Shown in pieces: positions 24,009-36,104 of a DNA stretch of 64,000 nt. The position numbers were made by a program, and so were the translations under genes. The stretch comes from Thuidium tamariscinum (lineage: Eukaryota; Streptophyta; Bryopsida; Hypnales; Thuidiaceae): the NCBI GenBank assembly GCA_947034885.2, contig OX344750.2, forward strand, positions 34,644,821 through 34,708,820. Reading direction: 5' to 3'. The notes under the pieces were generated by a model. The model searched no databases. It saw nothing but the letters and a program-made list of their open reading frames with translations, and was not told the DNA's origin. Position 1 is the stretch's first letter. Every line of letters starts with the position of its first letter.

Positions 24009-25409
24009 ATGGCTACAGCAGCTTCAGCCTCGATGGCGCTTCCGTCTTGCTCCGCGCCCACGGCCACGGTCGCTCTCCTCTCCGACAACGCCGTCCGCAG
24101 GTCCCCGGTCTCCTCGCTCAAGGCCGTGCCGGCTCTGCCACGATTACGCCGCCGGAGTCCTGCATCGTATGGAAGTCCCGGCGCTTGGACTCATCCTAGA
24201 GTTTCACCCGGCCCGGTTGCTCTCTTCGGTGGTGAGTTCTCACTCTTTTGCCAATTTCGCGCAATTCCTATTCGCGCACAAGCAAGTCTCTTGATTATGT
24301 ATGACCTTGAAAATGGCATTCGACAATATCTTGCCTGCACACTAGGTTGCCATGGCATTATTGTCTGTAGTATGGCGCGTTTGCCTCGCGTCAAGGTGGA
24401 ATCTCGGATGGGAAGGTTGAAGAGACGTTTGAGTGTGTTCTTCATTTCGGCACACAATGTCGAGAGCATTGTAGGCTCCAATCTGAACAGTCTTGGAGAG
24501 AATTGGTGCATTCTTGTAGATGTAAATGCAAGCAATTCCATGTTCAAGGGTTTGGGGCGTGTTTATGGATGAATCTCGTCAATTATTATGATGGTCAAAA
24601 TTTCACTGAAGTTCTTGTTGGCGAATGAAGAGGATTTTCGTGGGGATTCAAATTGGAACAGTCTTGGAGATGTAAATGCGAACAATTTTATGATCATGGG
24701 TTTTGTGCTGTATTAATGGATGAATCTCGTCGATTACTATTCTGGTAAAAAAGGTTACTGAAGTTCTTGTTGGCGAATGAAAGAGGATTTTAATGCGTTA
24801 AAGAATGAGGGATTTGGATACTGTGTACAAAATTTATGATATGAAGGGTCTAGGCTGCTTTTCTAAACTTGCGTCTTCGACAATAGGTACATTTTGATTA
24901 AGGGGATGTACGCCATCTGATCAAGTGACGCGTTTGGGGCCCTGGCCATTTTCGGTATGCCTACCTTATTGATTTTCACGATTTTCCTCATCCTCACAAT
25001 AACCTAGGCCGGAGGTTAAGGAAAAATTTCAAGATGTGTTCGGTTTGCTTGGGGGATGTAGGAGGCGGCAAAGGCACTGATGAGAAGAAGCCCGAGAAGA
25101 AGTTCATAACCAAGGATGAAGAGCCCGAGCAGTAAGCGCTTTCCACTCTGTTGCAACTGTCTGTGCTCCTAATATGAAGTTGCTGTGACATGCTTGATTG
25201 GAGTCAGGGTGCTGTTTCTGTTTATGATCCTGAATTGTGCGCTGAAGATTTGTCTTGGATTCAGGTATTGGACGGCGGCCGCTGAAAGGGAGGGCAAGAA
25301 TCCAATGCAAACACTGCTTCCCTATATCTTTCTTCTAACTATTTTATCTCCGTTTGCAATTCTAGCAGTTGCATATTTTAACGGTTGGATCAAGACCCCA
25401 AACAATTAG
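24009..25409 (+). CDS. Small nuclear-encoded plastid membrane protein (three exons)
   Basis: Exons 24009-24231, 25008-25131 and 25265-25409 join in frame (donors GTGAGT and GTAAGC, acceptors CCTAG and TTCAG) to give 163 residues. Residues 1 to about 75 are rich in Ala, Ser, Arg and Pro and almost free of acidic residues, typical of a chloroplast transit peptide. Then come a CxxC motif (CSVCLGD, residues 85-91), an acidic/lysine linker, the motif EYW-type QYWTAAAEREGKNP (116-129) and one membrane segment (LLPYIFLLTILSPFAILAVA, from about 133), ending GWIKTPNN. This layout matches a small conserved plant plastid protein with one C-terminal helix; I do not know an established name or function. 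The start was chosen as the first ATG of the GC-rich exon giving a full transit peptide. Confidence 0.88.
24484..24793 (+). repeat. About 150-bp tandem duplication inside intron 1 of the plastid gene
   Basis: The block CAGTCTTGGAGA...GATGTAAATGC...GGATGAATCTCGTC...GAAGTTCTTGTTGGCGAATG occurs at about 24488-24640 and again at 24655-24793, in order and in the same direction. The intron (24232-25007) is 776 bp, so the duplication accounts for a large part of it. Confidence 0.8.
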
Positions 25410-25900
25410 TTGGACCTCAAGGGCCAAAACCTCGAGCTCTTTCCCCGGTATGTTTCTGTCTACGCAGCTGGGCCAGCTTGCTCGGGTCTTAATTAATTAG
25501 ACTGAATGTGCTTGCCTTCGTATGGTCGTGCATATTATTGCTTCTAAATCCCAAACGAGTTGAGCAACAGCTGCTCACGGATGAATTTTGCGAGTATGCC
25601 ATCTGCTAAAGAATTGCTCTCATTCGTATTTCGTTAGCAGCAGTCGAGAGCACGTGCCTTACAGGGAGATTCAATGCAACCGAAAGAACTAATTGGAAGG
25701 TGTTCTACACCATGTAAATATTCTGTCTGCAGGTTGGTTGGTTGGTTTTGTTTGTTTGTTTCTTTCTTTCTTTCCATTGCCTGAACTTATTCCGTAATTG
25801 TACCCTATCCATACTGCTGAGGTATGATGACGAATTACGTTTTCTCCTCCCCTCTTTTTTAATGTATATTACTCGATCCATTCTCACTGCCTGTTAGTTG
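25410..25900 (+). other. Probable 3'UTR and downstream flank of the plastid gene
   Basis: Mixed-composition sequence after the TAG at 25407, with a GGTT/TTTC-rich microsatellite patch at about 25733-25775 and AT-rich motifs such as TGTAAATA (25714) that could serve polyadenylation. The end of the transcript cannot be fixed. Confidence 0.4.
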
Positions 25901-28162
25901 GTCACTTTAAATTGTGACTCCTCCCATCTGGACCTCTCTCTACCAGAACTTTAGAGCTCTCTCCTGCACTTTCCACGAGGCAAATGTGGCGTCGACAATC
26001 GTGGCGAGAAAGTAATTTGTCCCTGACTCGCTATGAGTTCAGCAAGCAGAATAAGTTGTTTTACCAACACGGACTCAAATGATAAAGTCTCACGTCGTGT
26101 GCACTAGGAGTTTCTGGAGTGCAATTGCTTCATGTGAATGTGTTCTGTTTCAAGTCATCTACCATAAGAATTCTGAATCCTTGTATTTTGGCATGAAATA
26201 TTTAAGTATGGCATGCTTAGAATCTCCTTCCAATTGTTAATAAGAGCAAGAAGAAAAATGGTCATTTTAGTAGTAAATGAACATGTTCAATGACAACAAG
26301 AGTATGGACTAGTCTAGATGTTGTGTTACAGAGTAAAAATAAGTGTGAGCACGATGTCACTATAGTAGAGATAAGGATCATCACTTTTGTTGAGCACACT
26401 TATTATGTCAATCATTACTAAATAAAATCCCTACTCTTCCCATTCAAAGGACTTCCATATTGAGTGTACTAAAAACACTTGAATGGAACAACCATGAGCT
26501 TTATACACATAGTGGTGAATAGTTCAAAATGACAAATATGGGGATTAAATGGATACTACCACAACTTGGCAAACAGTTCATTCTTATCCCAAATTTGGAA
26601 ATCAAAATGGATTTGGAGTTGTCTCCTTCAATTTCAAAATTTGTTTAGATTTTTTGAAACTTTTTGAAGATAGAAAACACGTTAGCTTTGAAGGAATACA
26701 AGTTTATTTTAAGTAATGCTTGAGGGTAAAAGTCACAATACAATAAGCCCACATTTTAAATGAAGTGGGTTGGAAAAACAAACAAACATGAAAGCACAAA
26801 AAATTATTAAATTTTTTTCAAATATTGTATTTTTTTATCTATATGAGAAGCTTTGATTCATTGTGTTTGCATTTGTTATATACAAAATTATGGACAATCT
26901 TATTGTTGAAGTAGTTGGAGCATCTTTTTGAAAAAGCAAATTGAAAGATTCATTATTGAACTAAATTTTCTTAATTTGTCAAAAAATTAAGTTTTATAAG
27001 GTTAGCCCTTATTTCAACCATTTTCAAGGTGTTTTGGATCTTGATTTTGTTAGTTGCAAAGAATTGAAGCTTACAATAAGATGAGTAATTTTTAATCAAA
27101 ATTAACTATGTACAATCTTGTAGAAATTCAAGTAATTATCATCTCTACAAACTTTGGTTTCAATCAAAGTCATAAATTAGAAGATTATAATATAAAAGTG
27201 AAGGATATTTTAAGGAAATTCATGTTTTAGGATCTATGCTCAAATTGCACTTTGACCTACTCTTTTGGACACTTATCATTTTGGAAACTTGGCATCCTAG
27301 GCTCATTCTTGAAGTAACCAAATTCCACATGTATGAAAACAAGTCTTGCAGTTTTAAAACAAAAAATGAGTGAGAAAATACTCTTGGGATAGAGACTACT
27401 TCATTGTTAAATCCGAAACATTATGAGATAAAACGCAAGATAAGAAAGAAAATCCTTGAAAAATGACTCAAATTTGAATGCGAGATGACTATTCTAGTCA
27501 TTGTTGCTTAACATAGACTACAAAGAGGTAAAAAAATGCTTCTACTTCATTGCCTAGAATCCCCTATTTGATGACTTTTTGACTTTTTACCAATAGACGC
27601 CCCATGCTTTGGAAATTTTCAAGAATTCAATAGTCAATCTTCTCTTATAATTAAATGTACTACTTCATGGCTAACTTTATTCTCTTTAAAATGAGTCCAA
27701 ATTCAAGTGACTCTTTACATTCCAAAATCCAAAAATAATCATTTCAAAAAATGAATTGACCCATTTTGGATCATTAAGATAATTAAGGGTTAAAAATTCC
27801 TACCATATAGTTTTACAATTGTGACTAGTGTACTGCAATTCCTTCTTAGAGCTATTAACAATTTGGATTTTCTTTCGATCTTGAATCTACTTCTACTTAA
27901 TAATTTTTTAATAAGTGAAATTTATCTGTTTAAATTATTTAATGATCCTTTTTTTTTAAATCCTAGATTTTCAATTTCATTCTTCAAGTAGAAAAATTAG
28001 AAATTCAAAATTAGTAGTGCAAAATTTTGAAGTTTAGAAGATTCAAAGACAAAAAAAAATCTAATAAAGCAAGTGCAAAAAAACTTTGTAGTCTTCACCT
28101 TAATTCCTATAGTAGTATAGTTCCATTAGCCCTCTAGGGGCCAAAATGCAACTTTAGATAGG
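25901..28162. other. Intergenic, no gene seen
   Basis: AT-rich beyond about 26200 with no ORF above the background, no recognisable repeat termini and no RNA gene. Confidence 0.55.
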
Positions 28163-28168
28163 CTCATG

Positions 28169-28884
28169 GGTGAATGCAAGAAACACTTATACTATTTGTG
28201 GCATTTGGCTGATTTTTTTGGGAGCACTTTAAAATTAGAAAAATAATTTTAATTTTTTAAAAATGACTAATGTAATTAAAATACTTTTAAGATAAAGAAA
28301 ACCACCGAAGGAAATTTGTTAAAAAAACCTCCAGTAGGAGAACTTGAAAAGTGCCAAACCTTAAGAAAATACATACTCCAATGTTTTAATTAGTAGAAAA
28401 TAGAAGAAAAATTTAGAAATAAAATAAAAATTGTCCATTTGGAGCAACTTTATGAATATGGTTATTAATCAAAAAAATCACCAAAATCATTTTTTACATG
28501 TTTCCGAAAAAATGTAAAAGGAAGCTCACTTTGTGGACTTGTACACCACATTAAATAACTTTTTTTGAAATCCCTTTTCTAAAAAGCTACAAGCCTACTA
28601 GAAGACCATTTTCTCTAAATTTGAGCTCAAAATAATTTTAAGAAAAGGTACTCAATAGTACTAAAAACCTCCAAATTGGCATTTGTGACATTCAAGCACT
28701 AGTATTGTTTTAATAGTAAATCATTTTTGAAAATTATGAAAAAATTACATAATTTGTATGATAGTCATGAGTACCTTTACTATAAATTTCGAGTCATTTA
28801 GAGTAAAGATGCAAAAGTTATAGCCAAAAAACAGATCAGCATATGCCGTGTGACAAAATAGAACAAGTATTTCTTGCATTCACC
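28169..28884. mobile_element. 716-bp TIR element with 6-bp target duplication
   Basis: Ends GGTGAATGCAAGAAACACTT (left) and complement GGTGAATGCAAGAAATACTT (right) form TIRs of at least 28 bp. CTCATG flanks it directly on both sides (28163-28168 and 28885-28890). The body is AT-rich with no transposase-like ORF. A relative lies at 49124-49869 and a possible solo end at 21469. The target length does not fit Harbinger (3 bp), CACTA (2-3 bp) or hAT (8 bp) well; a degraded 8-9 bp duplication is possible. Confidence 0.8.
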
Positions 28885-29611
28885 CTCATGTAGTCTCAAC
28901 ATTCATTGTAATTCTATGGAACTTTTTGTAAAGCTAAAAAAGCATATAAGCTTCTTGGGAGTATGATTTTTATTTCAATCAATACTTAGGAGCAAAAGTT
29001 ATGGCACAATAAGTTGAAACAAAGGTCAACTGGTACCACCAAAAAAATCACAAAATGTCAAAATATTTTTTTGTAATTTTTTTTCTAAAATATCATTCCT
29101 TGTCTACATGTGAAGCCTCTTATAGTTATATTCAATCTATTTGGATTGGTGATGAAAAATTTATTGGCAATCTTGTTTTTTAGACACTCTAAGGGCCGCT
29201 TCATACTATGGCCAAAGATCGAGAGTCCGTCGATTTCCACCAATTAGATTTCAAAAAACCATAGTTTTGGCCTCTTGACCCTTCATACTAGGTGGCACAG
29301 TCCAGAGTTCGTTGCTCTGAAAATTGCCTTCATGGAAGCCAAATGTTGACATGGCAACGGACTCTCGATTAGAGTTAGGGTCGCCATTTTTAGCTGACCC
29401 AAACTCTAGTCGAGAGTGTGTCAAATTAACAAAACAAAACAATAAAAAACTAAGAAGATCACAACCGTTAGATTTAGATGACTATTTATTGCAAGGTAGA
29501 AAAGCAGGAAGTGCCTTTTTCTCTCTCGCGCACACATCTTTGTAGGAAACGTTCTTTTTTTTGTAGCTCTTTGTTCTAGTTAGGTCTCTCAATTTTTTGC
29601 AAGTAGAGAAG

Positions 29612-30879
29612 ATGGAAAATTTCTCTCAAAACCCTCTCTTTTGTAGCCAACAGCCTTCGATAGGGGTGGAGAATTTTTTGACTCCAAATTCTTATGGAGC
29701 ATTTCAACCTTTTTCAGTTGAAGTTACAGAAAAAATAGTAGAATAGAGGCAAGAGGCAAATATAGAAAGGGTAGAAGAGAAGGTTGTTGAGGGAGGAGAT
29801 TGTGAGATTATAGGATCCTCCAAAAAGAGAGTTGTTCCTAAGTAAAAGGCTCTTTCGCAGAAAAAGACAGTTCCCAAAAAAAAGGCAATAGTGAAAATTG
29901 AAGGAGAAGCAGAAGGGGAGGATACAAATCGAACGTGGGAGGACTCAAAGATGCTTCAATTGATTGCATTGAAGGGAGAGATGGAGCTTGAATATGTCAG
30001 GAATGGCAAAAAACAAGGTATGAATTTTTTGTCTTGATTTCGAATTTCTACAAAAGTAATTTGGATTTTGGATTGGGAATTTGGGCCTGAATTTGGGCCT
30101 AAAGGGCTTTGCCTTCCCCTTTGCCTGGCCCCAACCCCTAGACCCCCCATTGCATATCAAAATGGGATGACACCATTGAGGTTTGAGTCCTAGTCTCTAC
30201 TACCACAATGAAGAAACTTTGCATTATGTGGACAAACCCTCCACCTACTTCTTTCTGATGATGAATGCTAACTACTTCTTCTATATGTACCATACATAGT
30301 TCAAGTTCCACAATGAGAGTATGTACTGTAATAGTTTTTTTAGTGCCATTTTTGACTCTTTTGCTATGTTTTTTGAATCTTTTGCTTGTAGGAATTGACT
30401 CTTGGGTGAGGCTTTATGCTAGAATGGTTGTCATGCTACCAAAATTCAACCGCATTGCTGTGGCATGTCGTAAGAAATTCAAGACCATTTTTTATGCTTA
30501 CGAAGAGGACAAAATGGCCAATGGTATTTTCAGCAATAATCAACAAGAGAGCAAATTCTATGATGCTCTAGATGAGTGGTATCATCAAGCCGGGCAAGTC
30601 ATGAAGCATATTTCAGCCACAACCATAGATAATGTTCAAATTCAATCCAATTTGACTGTGGAGGTAGAGAGTGCACCGACATCAACTACCGTTTCTACAC
30701 TACCAACAACTACTTCTACATCAACATCTAAAGGTAAACAAAACTTTCACGATAGAGCCACAGAAAATTTTGAGAAAATGGTAGAAACTAGTACAAGTTT
30801 GATGAAATTTTTTGAGAGAACAAATGAGCTGATAGAAAGAGTAGATTACCAATTTGATCATTTAATCAATAAGTTGTAG
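29612..30879 (+). pseudogene. Harbinger ORF1, MYB/SANT-like DNA-binding protein
   Basis: Exon 1 (29612-30017) and exon 2 (30392-30879) are joined by a GT-AG intron in matching phase. The MYB-like domain spans the junction: WEDSKMLQLIALKGEME in exon 1, then DSWVRLYARM and KFNRIAVACRKKFKTIFYAY in exon 2. In the known elements ORF1 binds DNA and helps import the transposase into the nucleus. Two in-frame stops in exon 1 (codons 45 and 78) break it; exon 2 is open for 163 codons to its TAG at 30877. Confidence 0.8.
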
Positions 30880-31030
30880 AGTTCTTTATGCTACTCTTTG
30901 TTTAAACTACAATCATCATCATCATAGCTACAGTTTTCCCATTGAATTGTTGAATTTGTAGCCAAATGTTTTTTGTAAAAAGTCTCGACTAGTAATAGAT
31001 GAACACAAGTTGAGTTAGCCAACATATTCT

Positions 31031-32298
31031 TCATTTTCTCTTGCCACTCTCTCTTTGTTTCTTCAGATTCTGGATTTTCTTCATCTCAATTTCTTCTTCT
31101 TCTCCTGGTTCTATGAATGGAGTCTCTTTGCCTTGTGAATTTACCTTTTGTAGTTCCTTCATTTCCTTCAATGATGATTCGAGAGAGTGAAACATGTCCA
31201 TTTCTTTCATCCTGCCTAGAGCCATATTTGCTGCAATTTGTAGCTCTTTTTCAGCTTCTTTTGTACATTCCATAGAAAACTCATCATTCTCTAGAATGTA
31301 CAAATTGCAGAGACACAAAGTTGTTGTAACAATATCAGGTGCATTCCGGAGTGGAATGTCAATCCTCTTCAATAGTATGCGCCACCTTCCTTTTAGAATT
31401 CCAAATGCTCTCTCCACAGCCATACGAGTGCTTGATTGAATGAAATTCCAATGTGCTTTTTTTCTTAGCAATCCTTCTTTTTTACCCTTGAATGGTGAGT
31501 AAAACGAAGGTCTCATTGGATAGGCAGCATCAACAATGAATTAGAAAGGTAGAAATGCTCCTCTCATAGTCTTCTTCCCAATTTCAAATTTTTGAAATAA
31601 GGCCCAATCATGAATCTATCTAGCCCATCCAAAATCATAATCCCAGAATTTACAATTGGAATCTACAACTCCTTGTAGTAAACATGAGTAATATCCTTTT
31701 TGGCAATAGTATGCTACTAGATCATGAGATGGTGCTGTAATAAGAATGTGGCTAGCATCTATAGCTCCTAGAATGAGAGGATGCCATGTAGTGCTTGAAA
31801 ACTGTTTGCTATTTCTTTCATTCAAACAAGAGTTGGTTTCTTAAAAACCAATGGTCTCAAATGAATCCTAATAGCCTCACAACATTCCCTTACAATAATA
31901 GAAGTTGTACTCAATCCAACACCAAATAAACCACCAACCATTTGCAATGACTTATCTCTTACTAATCAAGAAAGAATTATTGCAATCCTTTTCTCCGCAC
32001 CAATACTCTCTTTAAAACATATATCCTTCTTCAAAGCAGTCTCTAAAAGAGTACATAGATACTGAAATGTAGATCTACTCACCTTCATTTGCTTCCGAAA
32101 ATCATGATCTAAAAATGACCCAAAAAGTGTATGCTCCAAGAATCTTCCATATCTGTGAAATTGCCAACATTGCCTTTGTGAATTCACCCTCCGTCTTTAG
32201 GCAATAAAAACTGCCATCATTATCATTTGGCTATTTTGTTCAAAAATTGCAATTTTTTGCATTGCCAAAATGCCCACAATGACATATTTTATGGCCAT
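31031..32298 (-). pseudogene. Harbinger DDE transposase (DDE superfamily 4)
   Basis: From a likely ATG at 32298 the minus strand shows the family blocks in order: an N-terminal part with FRKQMKVSRSTFQYLC, a helix-turn-helix-like MVGGLFGVGLSTTSIIVREC, GAIDASHILI (first Asp), IHDWALF, VDAAYP (second Asp) and STRMAVERAFGILKGRWRIL (Glu). It ends in a lysine-rich tail at 31031. About 420 codons matches the usual size. At least four in-frame stops and one frameshift (near 31825) interrupt it. The C-terminal 161 codons (31031-31516) are still open. Confidence 0.88.
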
Positions 32299-32700
32299 GC
32301 AAACTGAAAGTAGAACAAGAATGCGTTCCTTTCGAGAATCTATGGTTAGAGGACACAAGAGGAAAATTTCAGAAATTCGAAAGACTATTTATGTGAAAAG
32401 AGTTGGAAACAAGCTAAACAAATGTTATGGATTTGGCCTTTAGGCTTGGCCTTTGGAGACTTCACACTATGGCCATCCAACTTGAGAGGCCGTGGAAATT
32501 CATTGCCAAGAGTTTGGACTTTGGACTTTGGACTTTGGCTTTTGGGGCCTTCAGTCCTTCACACTATAGCCAACCAAAGGATTTAAATCCTATATTTTAT
32601 TGCCTTTTAATAGCCCATTTCTTTAGCCTCTTGCCAAAGTTTGGGTCACTTACTCCCACGGACTCTCGACTTGGTCAGCCATAGTGTGAAGCGGCCATAA

Positions 32701-33870
32701 GCATTTTCTTCAAAAAATAACTTCTAGGATTCATTTTCAAATGCAATTTTCAAAACATTTCAAAAAACAAATGTAGTAGGGTGAAATGTGCTTGCTTAAA
32801 CATTCTCACCATTTGAATTTTGTGTTTCAATTCCATCTTAGGGTGTTAACAATTTCATTTTTTCTTCAATCAATTAGATCTACTTCTACTTAACAATTTC
32901 TTTAAAGAATGAAAATCAAGTATGTGTGTGTATTTTAAAAAACTCCTAAACTTTAAACTCAATTCTTCAACATAAATTCTTTTAAATTCAAAGTCTATAG
33001 TGCAAAAAAATCCCAAAAGTGGTAGTCAAAGTCATTTGAAATTGCAAGACAACATTCAAAAAAACTATTTTTTTCAACTTTGAATAATAATGTCTTTCAA
33101 TTTGTGTGGTCAAACTTCATGAGAATTTTACAACATCATCTCAAACAAGAAAAGTATAAAATATTATGCTTAGATCCCAAGAAAAATGTTTTTTCTTCTT
33201 TATTGGATGAACATAGAAGAAATGACAATTTTGAATAGTTTTTGATAGAAAAATGTCCTTAGGACTTCAAGGGTTAAATGCAAATATCTTTCAATCTATG
33301 AAGTTATAATTTCTAAAATTTCTTACATGCATTTTCACACTTGTATGGTACAAGATCTTGTAGTAAAATAGATTAAAATATAAACAATTTTTGAATTTTT
33401 TGGTTCTTTGCAAAAGAAATGGTAGTTTTGAGTCCTTTTAGATGGAACAAAAAGGCCTTGGGACTTTAGGGATTAAGATGCCACCACCCTAATGCCATGT
33501 AGAGGATTTGAGCAATGGAATATGTAAATGTTGAATTCTTTTTTAAGGTTTGAAAATGAAGATTTATAAACCAAATTAGTATTGCAATAACCACTTAAGC
33601 AACATCATTCTTCACTGGTAGCTATAGCACAAATCCTTTACAATTTACAACTTGTAAGGGGTTTTAATTTGAAGATAGTTGTCATTGAATCCCTACTCAA
33701 AGATATATTTCAAAGTCTTTCATTTTATTTAATGTTTATATTTTTGGAAAAAATGAACATCTTTTTTAATAAATCATTGCTAGCTTTATGATTTGCATTC
33801 TTCTATGCCATGAATAAAGTATGAAGAGTTTAGTATTTTGAATTGTTCTCTTGTTCTTTTTATTTACTAT
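32701..33870. other. Repeat debris, no gene
   Basis: AT-rich. Two segments end in GGACTTCAAGGGTTAA (about 33275) and GGGACTTTAGGGATTAA (about 33474), which are family A/B type termini, so this stretch probably holds two truncated copies (about 33225-33275 and 33290-33476). No ORF of note. Confidence 0.45.
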
Positions 33871-34248
33871 TTTTGAAAACCATACCTACCCGCAAACTAA
33901 AATTGCTCATAACTTTTGACTCCTTAATCCAAATGGGATGAAACAAAGCTTCCCATGTCTATAAAAACCTAAATAATCAATTTGAAATTTTACTTTTGAA
34001 AAAAGAGGTTCTTTTAAAGAAGTTTTTTCAGCTGCCCGGATTGCCCTCTGAGTAAAGAAAACGACATATCATGCCATAACTTTTTAACCACAAAGTCAAA
34101 GGTTACAAAAATTGTTAGGCCTTAAAGCTACTCCTCGGGCACATCTTGAGTAAAAATTTCAGGAAAAAAAAATAAAAACTCCATTCGTAATGAGCTGCCC
34201 AAAAAATTTATAATGCCCCAAAACACACCTCATGGCTTTAGGGATTAA
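33871..34248 (-). mobile_element. TTAA family A, half-length copy
   Basis: Runs from TTTTGAAAACCATACCTACC to the family terminus GGCTTTAGGGATTAA. It is the reverse complement, block by block, of 44536-44912 and 51169-51540, so a half-length subfamily with a fixed inner end exists. Confidence 0.75.
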
Positions 34249-34260
34249 TCTCCTGAAGGA

Positions 34261-34714
<454 letters not shown>

Positions 34715-35125
34715 GGAAGTTTGTCCAACCAATATGAATCAATTAGTAAGTGAAGGGCAAAATGATAAATTTCAGTTGAACATTTAATTATCAAGCCTTA
34801 AAAGCAAGGATTTGATCATGTAAAAAACGATTAGAATTAGTTAGATTCTCTTTTCCCACAAAAGTCTTAAAATTTTTTAAAATTTTAAGAAAATTTGAAA
34901 TCTCAAATTTTTTCATCTATTCTTCGAATTAAGGTAAGAGGTCCTATAATGGACCATCTAAGAGCTGAAACAGAATTTCAGGGAGGTAAAACCTCTAGAA
35001 ATATTTTTCGGTAAATTTTTATTGAAAAACAAGTAGAATTGACATCTAATCCAAGTCGTTTCATATTTTTTTGAGCTATTCTGAATTAGTTATCAAATTT
35101 TGAAGTTGAAAGGGCATAGGGCAGT

Positions 35126-35236
35126 GAAATGGTGCCTTAGCTAGAATGTACATTGTCAGTACACTGCTGAAGGCTATAAAAAAGCAACATGTACAACTAC
35201 TATACATTTAAGATAGGGCACCATTTTAAAACCCAC
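35126..35236. repeat. Small fold-back, about 110 bp
   Basis: GAAATGGTGCCTTAGCTAGA and TGTACATTGT on the left are matched in inverse order on the right (ACATTTAAGATAGGGCACCA). Several mismatches show age. Confidence 0.55.
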
Positions 35237-35290
35237 TCCATTTAAGAGCCTTCTGCCTTATTGTGCATTGGAAGTTCCAAACTCCTAGCT

Positions 35291-35571
35291 TATAAGGTAG
35301 GTACACCCAAAAGCGCCAGTTTCTCTACTGTGCCTAGTTCCTGTTATTATGTTGTTCAAATTTTTTTACAGTCTTGTTGGTGAGTGAAAGCATGTTCCAA
35401 CGCACCAAAAGAACAGTGGATTTGGATACCGTATGCAAAAGTTATTAACAGTCAAAGTGTGTTTCTGAAAGCGCCATCTACAGTCTGGGTACATGACTGA
35501 TTTTGAAAATCTATGCACGTTGTACAGAGCGCTTTAAGGTCAGGAGCCATTTTGGGTGTACCTACCTTATA
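35291..35571. mobile_element. TIR MITE, TATAAGGTAGGTACACCC family (copy 1)
   Basis: TATAAGGTAGGTACACCCAA at the left is perfectly inverted at the right (TTGGGTGTACCTACCTTATA needs one mismatch inside). The 281-bp body has no ORF. Relatives are at 36454-37491 (interrupted) and 54101-54377. They share AATAACTTTTGCATATGGTA and GTATCCAAAT. A TA target duplication is possible but cannot be separated from the terminus. Confidence 0.85.
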
Positions 35572-35825
35572 TGCGGGTAGCAACCTTTCCCCTCTTGTAT
35601 TTTGTATGGTAGGAGTAATGAACTACACTGCCCCTTCAAGTAAGTCATGCCCCACTCATTGGAAGCCTTTTTTCTCCACCCACCATTACCGTCCCCTTTC
35701 TATGGAAAGGAGCTCATGCAAGTCAGCCTTTGGCATTGTGTGCAGGACAGCCAGCATGCCCATTTCCATGTCAAGCTGGGGATGCGAATCTGGGAGCTAG
35801 AAGAACCTGAACTTGAGAATAATTA

Positions 35826-36000
35826 GGGTACGAGAGTCTGTAGCCTTCTTGTTTTTTCTCAAATAGATTTGACCCTCAATTGCGGGTTTTGGAGTACATG
35901 GTGGCTTCTCTCAAGTAGATTTGGGCTCTCAATGTGGGCTTTGGAGGACATGTTGGAATTTGCCTGTGATTGCAAGCAGGATGCTAAATCTGTTTCACAA
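35826..36000. repeat. Imperfect tandem repeat of about 56 bp
   Basis: TCTCAAATAGATTTGACCCT...TTTTGGAGTACATGGTGG is followed by TCTCAAGTAGATTTGGGCTC...TTTGGAGGACATGTTGG. Two units only. Confidence 0.6.
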
Positions 36001-36104
36001 AGTGGGATGGGCAGGGTAAAACTTGTTACCCAAGGGTAAATTTTTTAAAAAGCCAACTATTTTTTGCTGTGATTTTGGGTATATTCTTGACCTTCCCTAG
36101 CTAA

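Larger units (their letters stand above)
29193..32697. mobile_element. PIF/Harbinger DNA transposon, 3.5 kb, full length but decayed
   Basis: TAA target duplications (29190-29192 and 32698-32700) enclose TIRs of about 40 bp: GGGCCGCTTCATACTATGGC left, TGGCCGCTTCACACTATGGC as complement of the right, both leading to CGAGAGTCCGT. Between them are the two genes expected of this superfamily, convergent: a MYB-like ORF1 on plus and a DDE transposase on minus. Subterminal copies of CTTCACACTATGGCC-like sequence recur at about 29283, 32460 and 32555, likely old transposase-binding sites. A (TTTGGAC)n patch lies at about 32515-32537. Both genes contain stops, so the copy is not autonomous. Confidence 0.93.

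Noticed and set aside
23858-24294. Alternative-frame ORFs across exon 1 of the plastid gene
   Set aside because: Frames created by the GC-rich transit-peptide exon; only the frame starting at 24009 splices into a sensible protein.
25705-25887. 60-codon minus ORF
   Set aside because: Falls in the likely 3'UTR and is made by GT/TC-rich microsatellite sequence.
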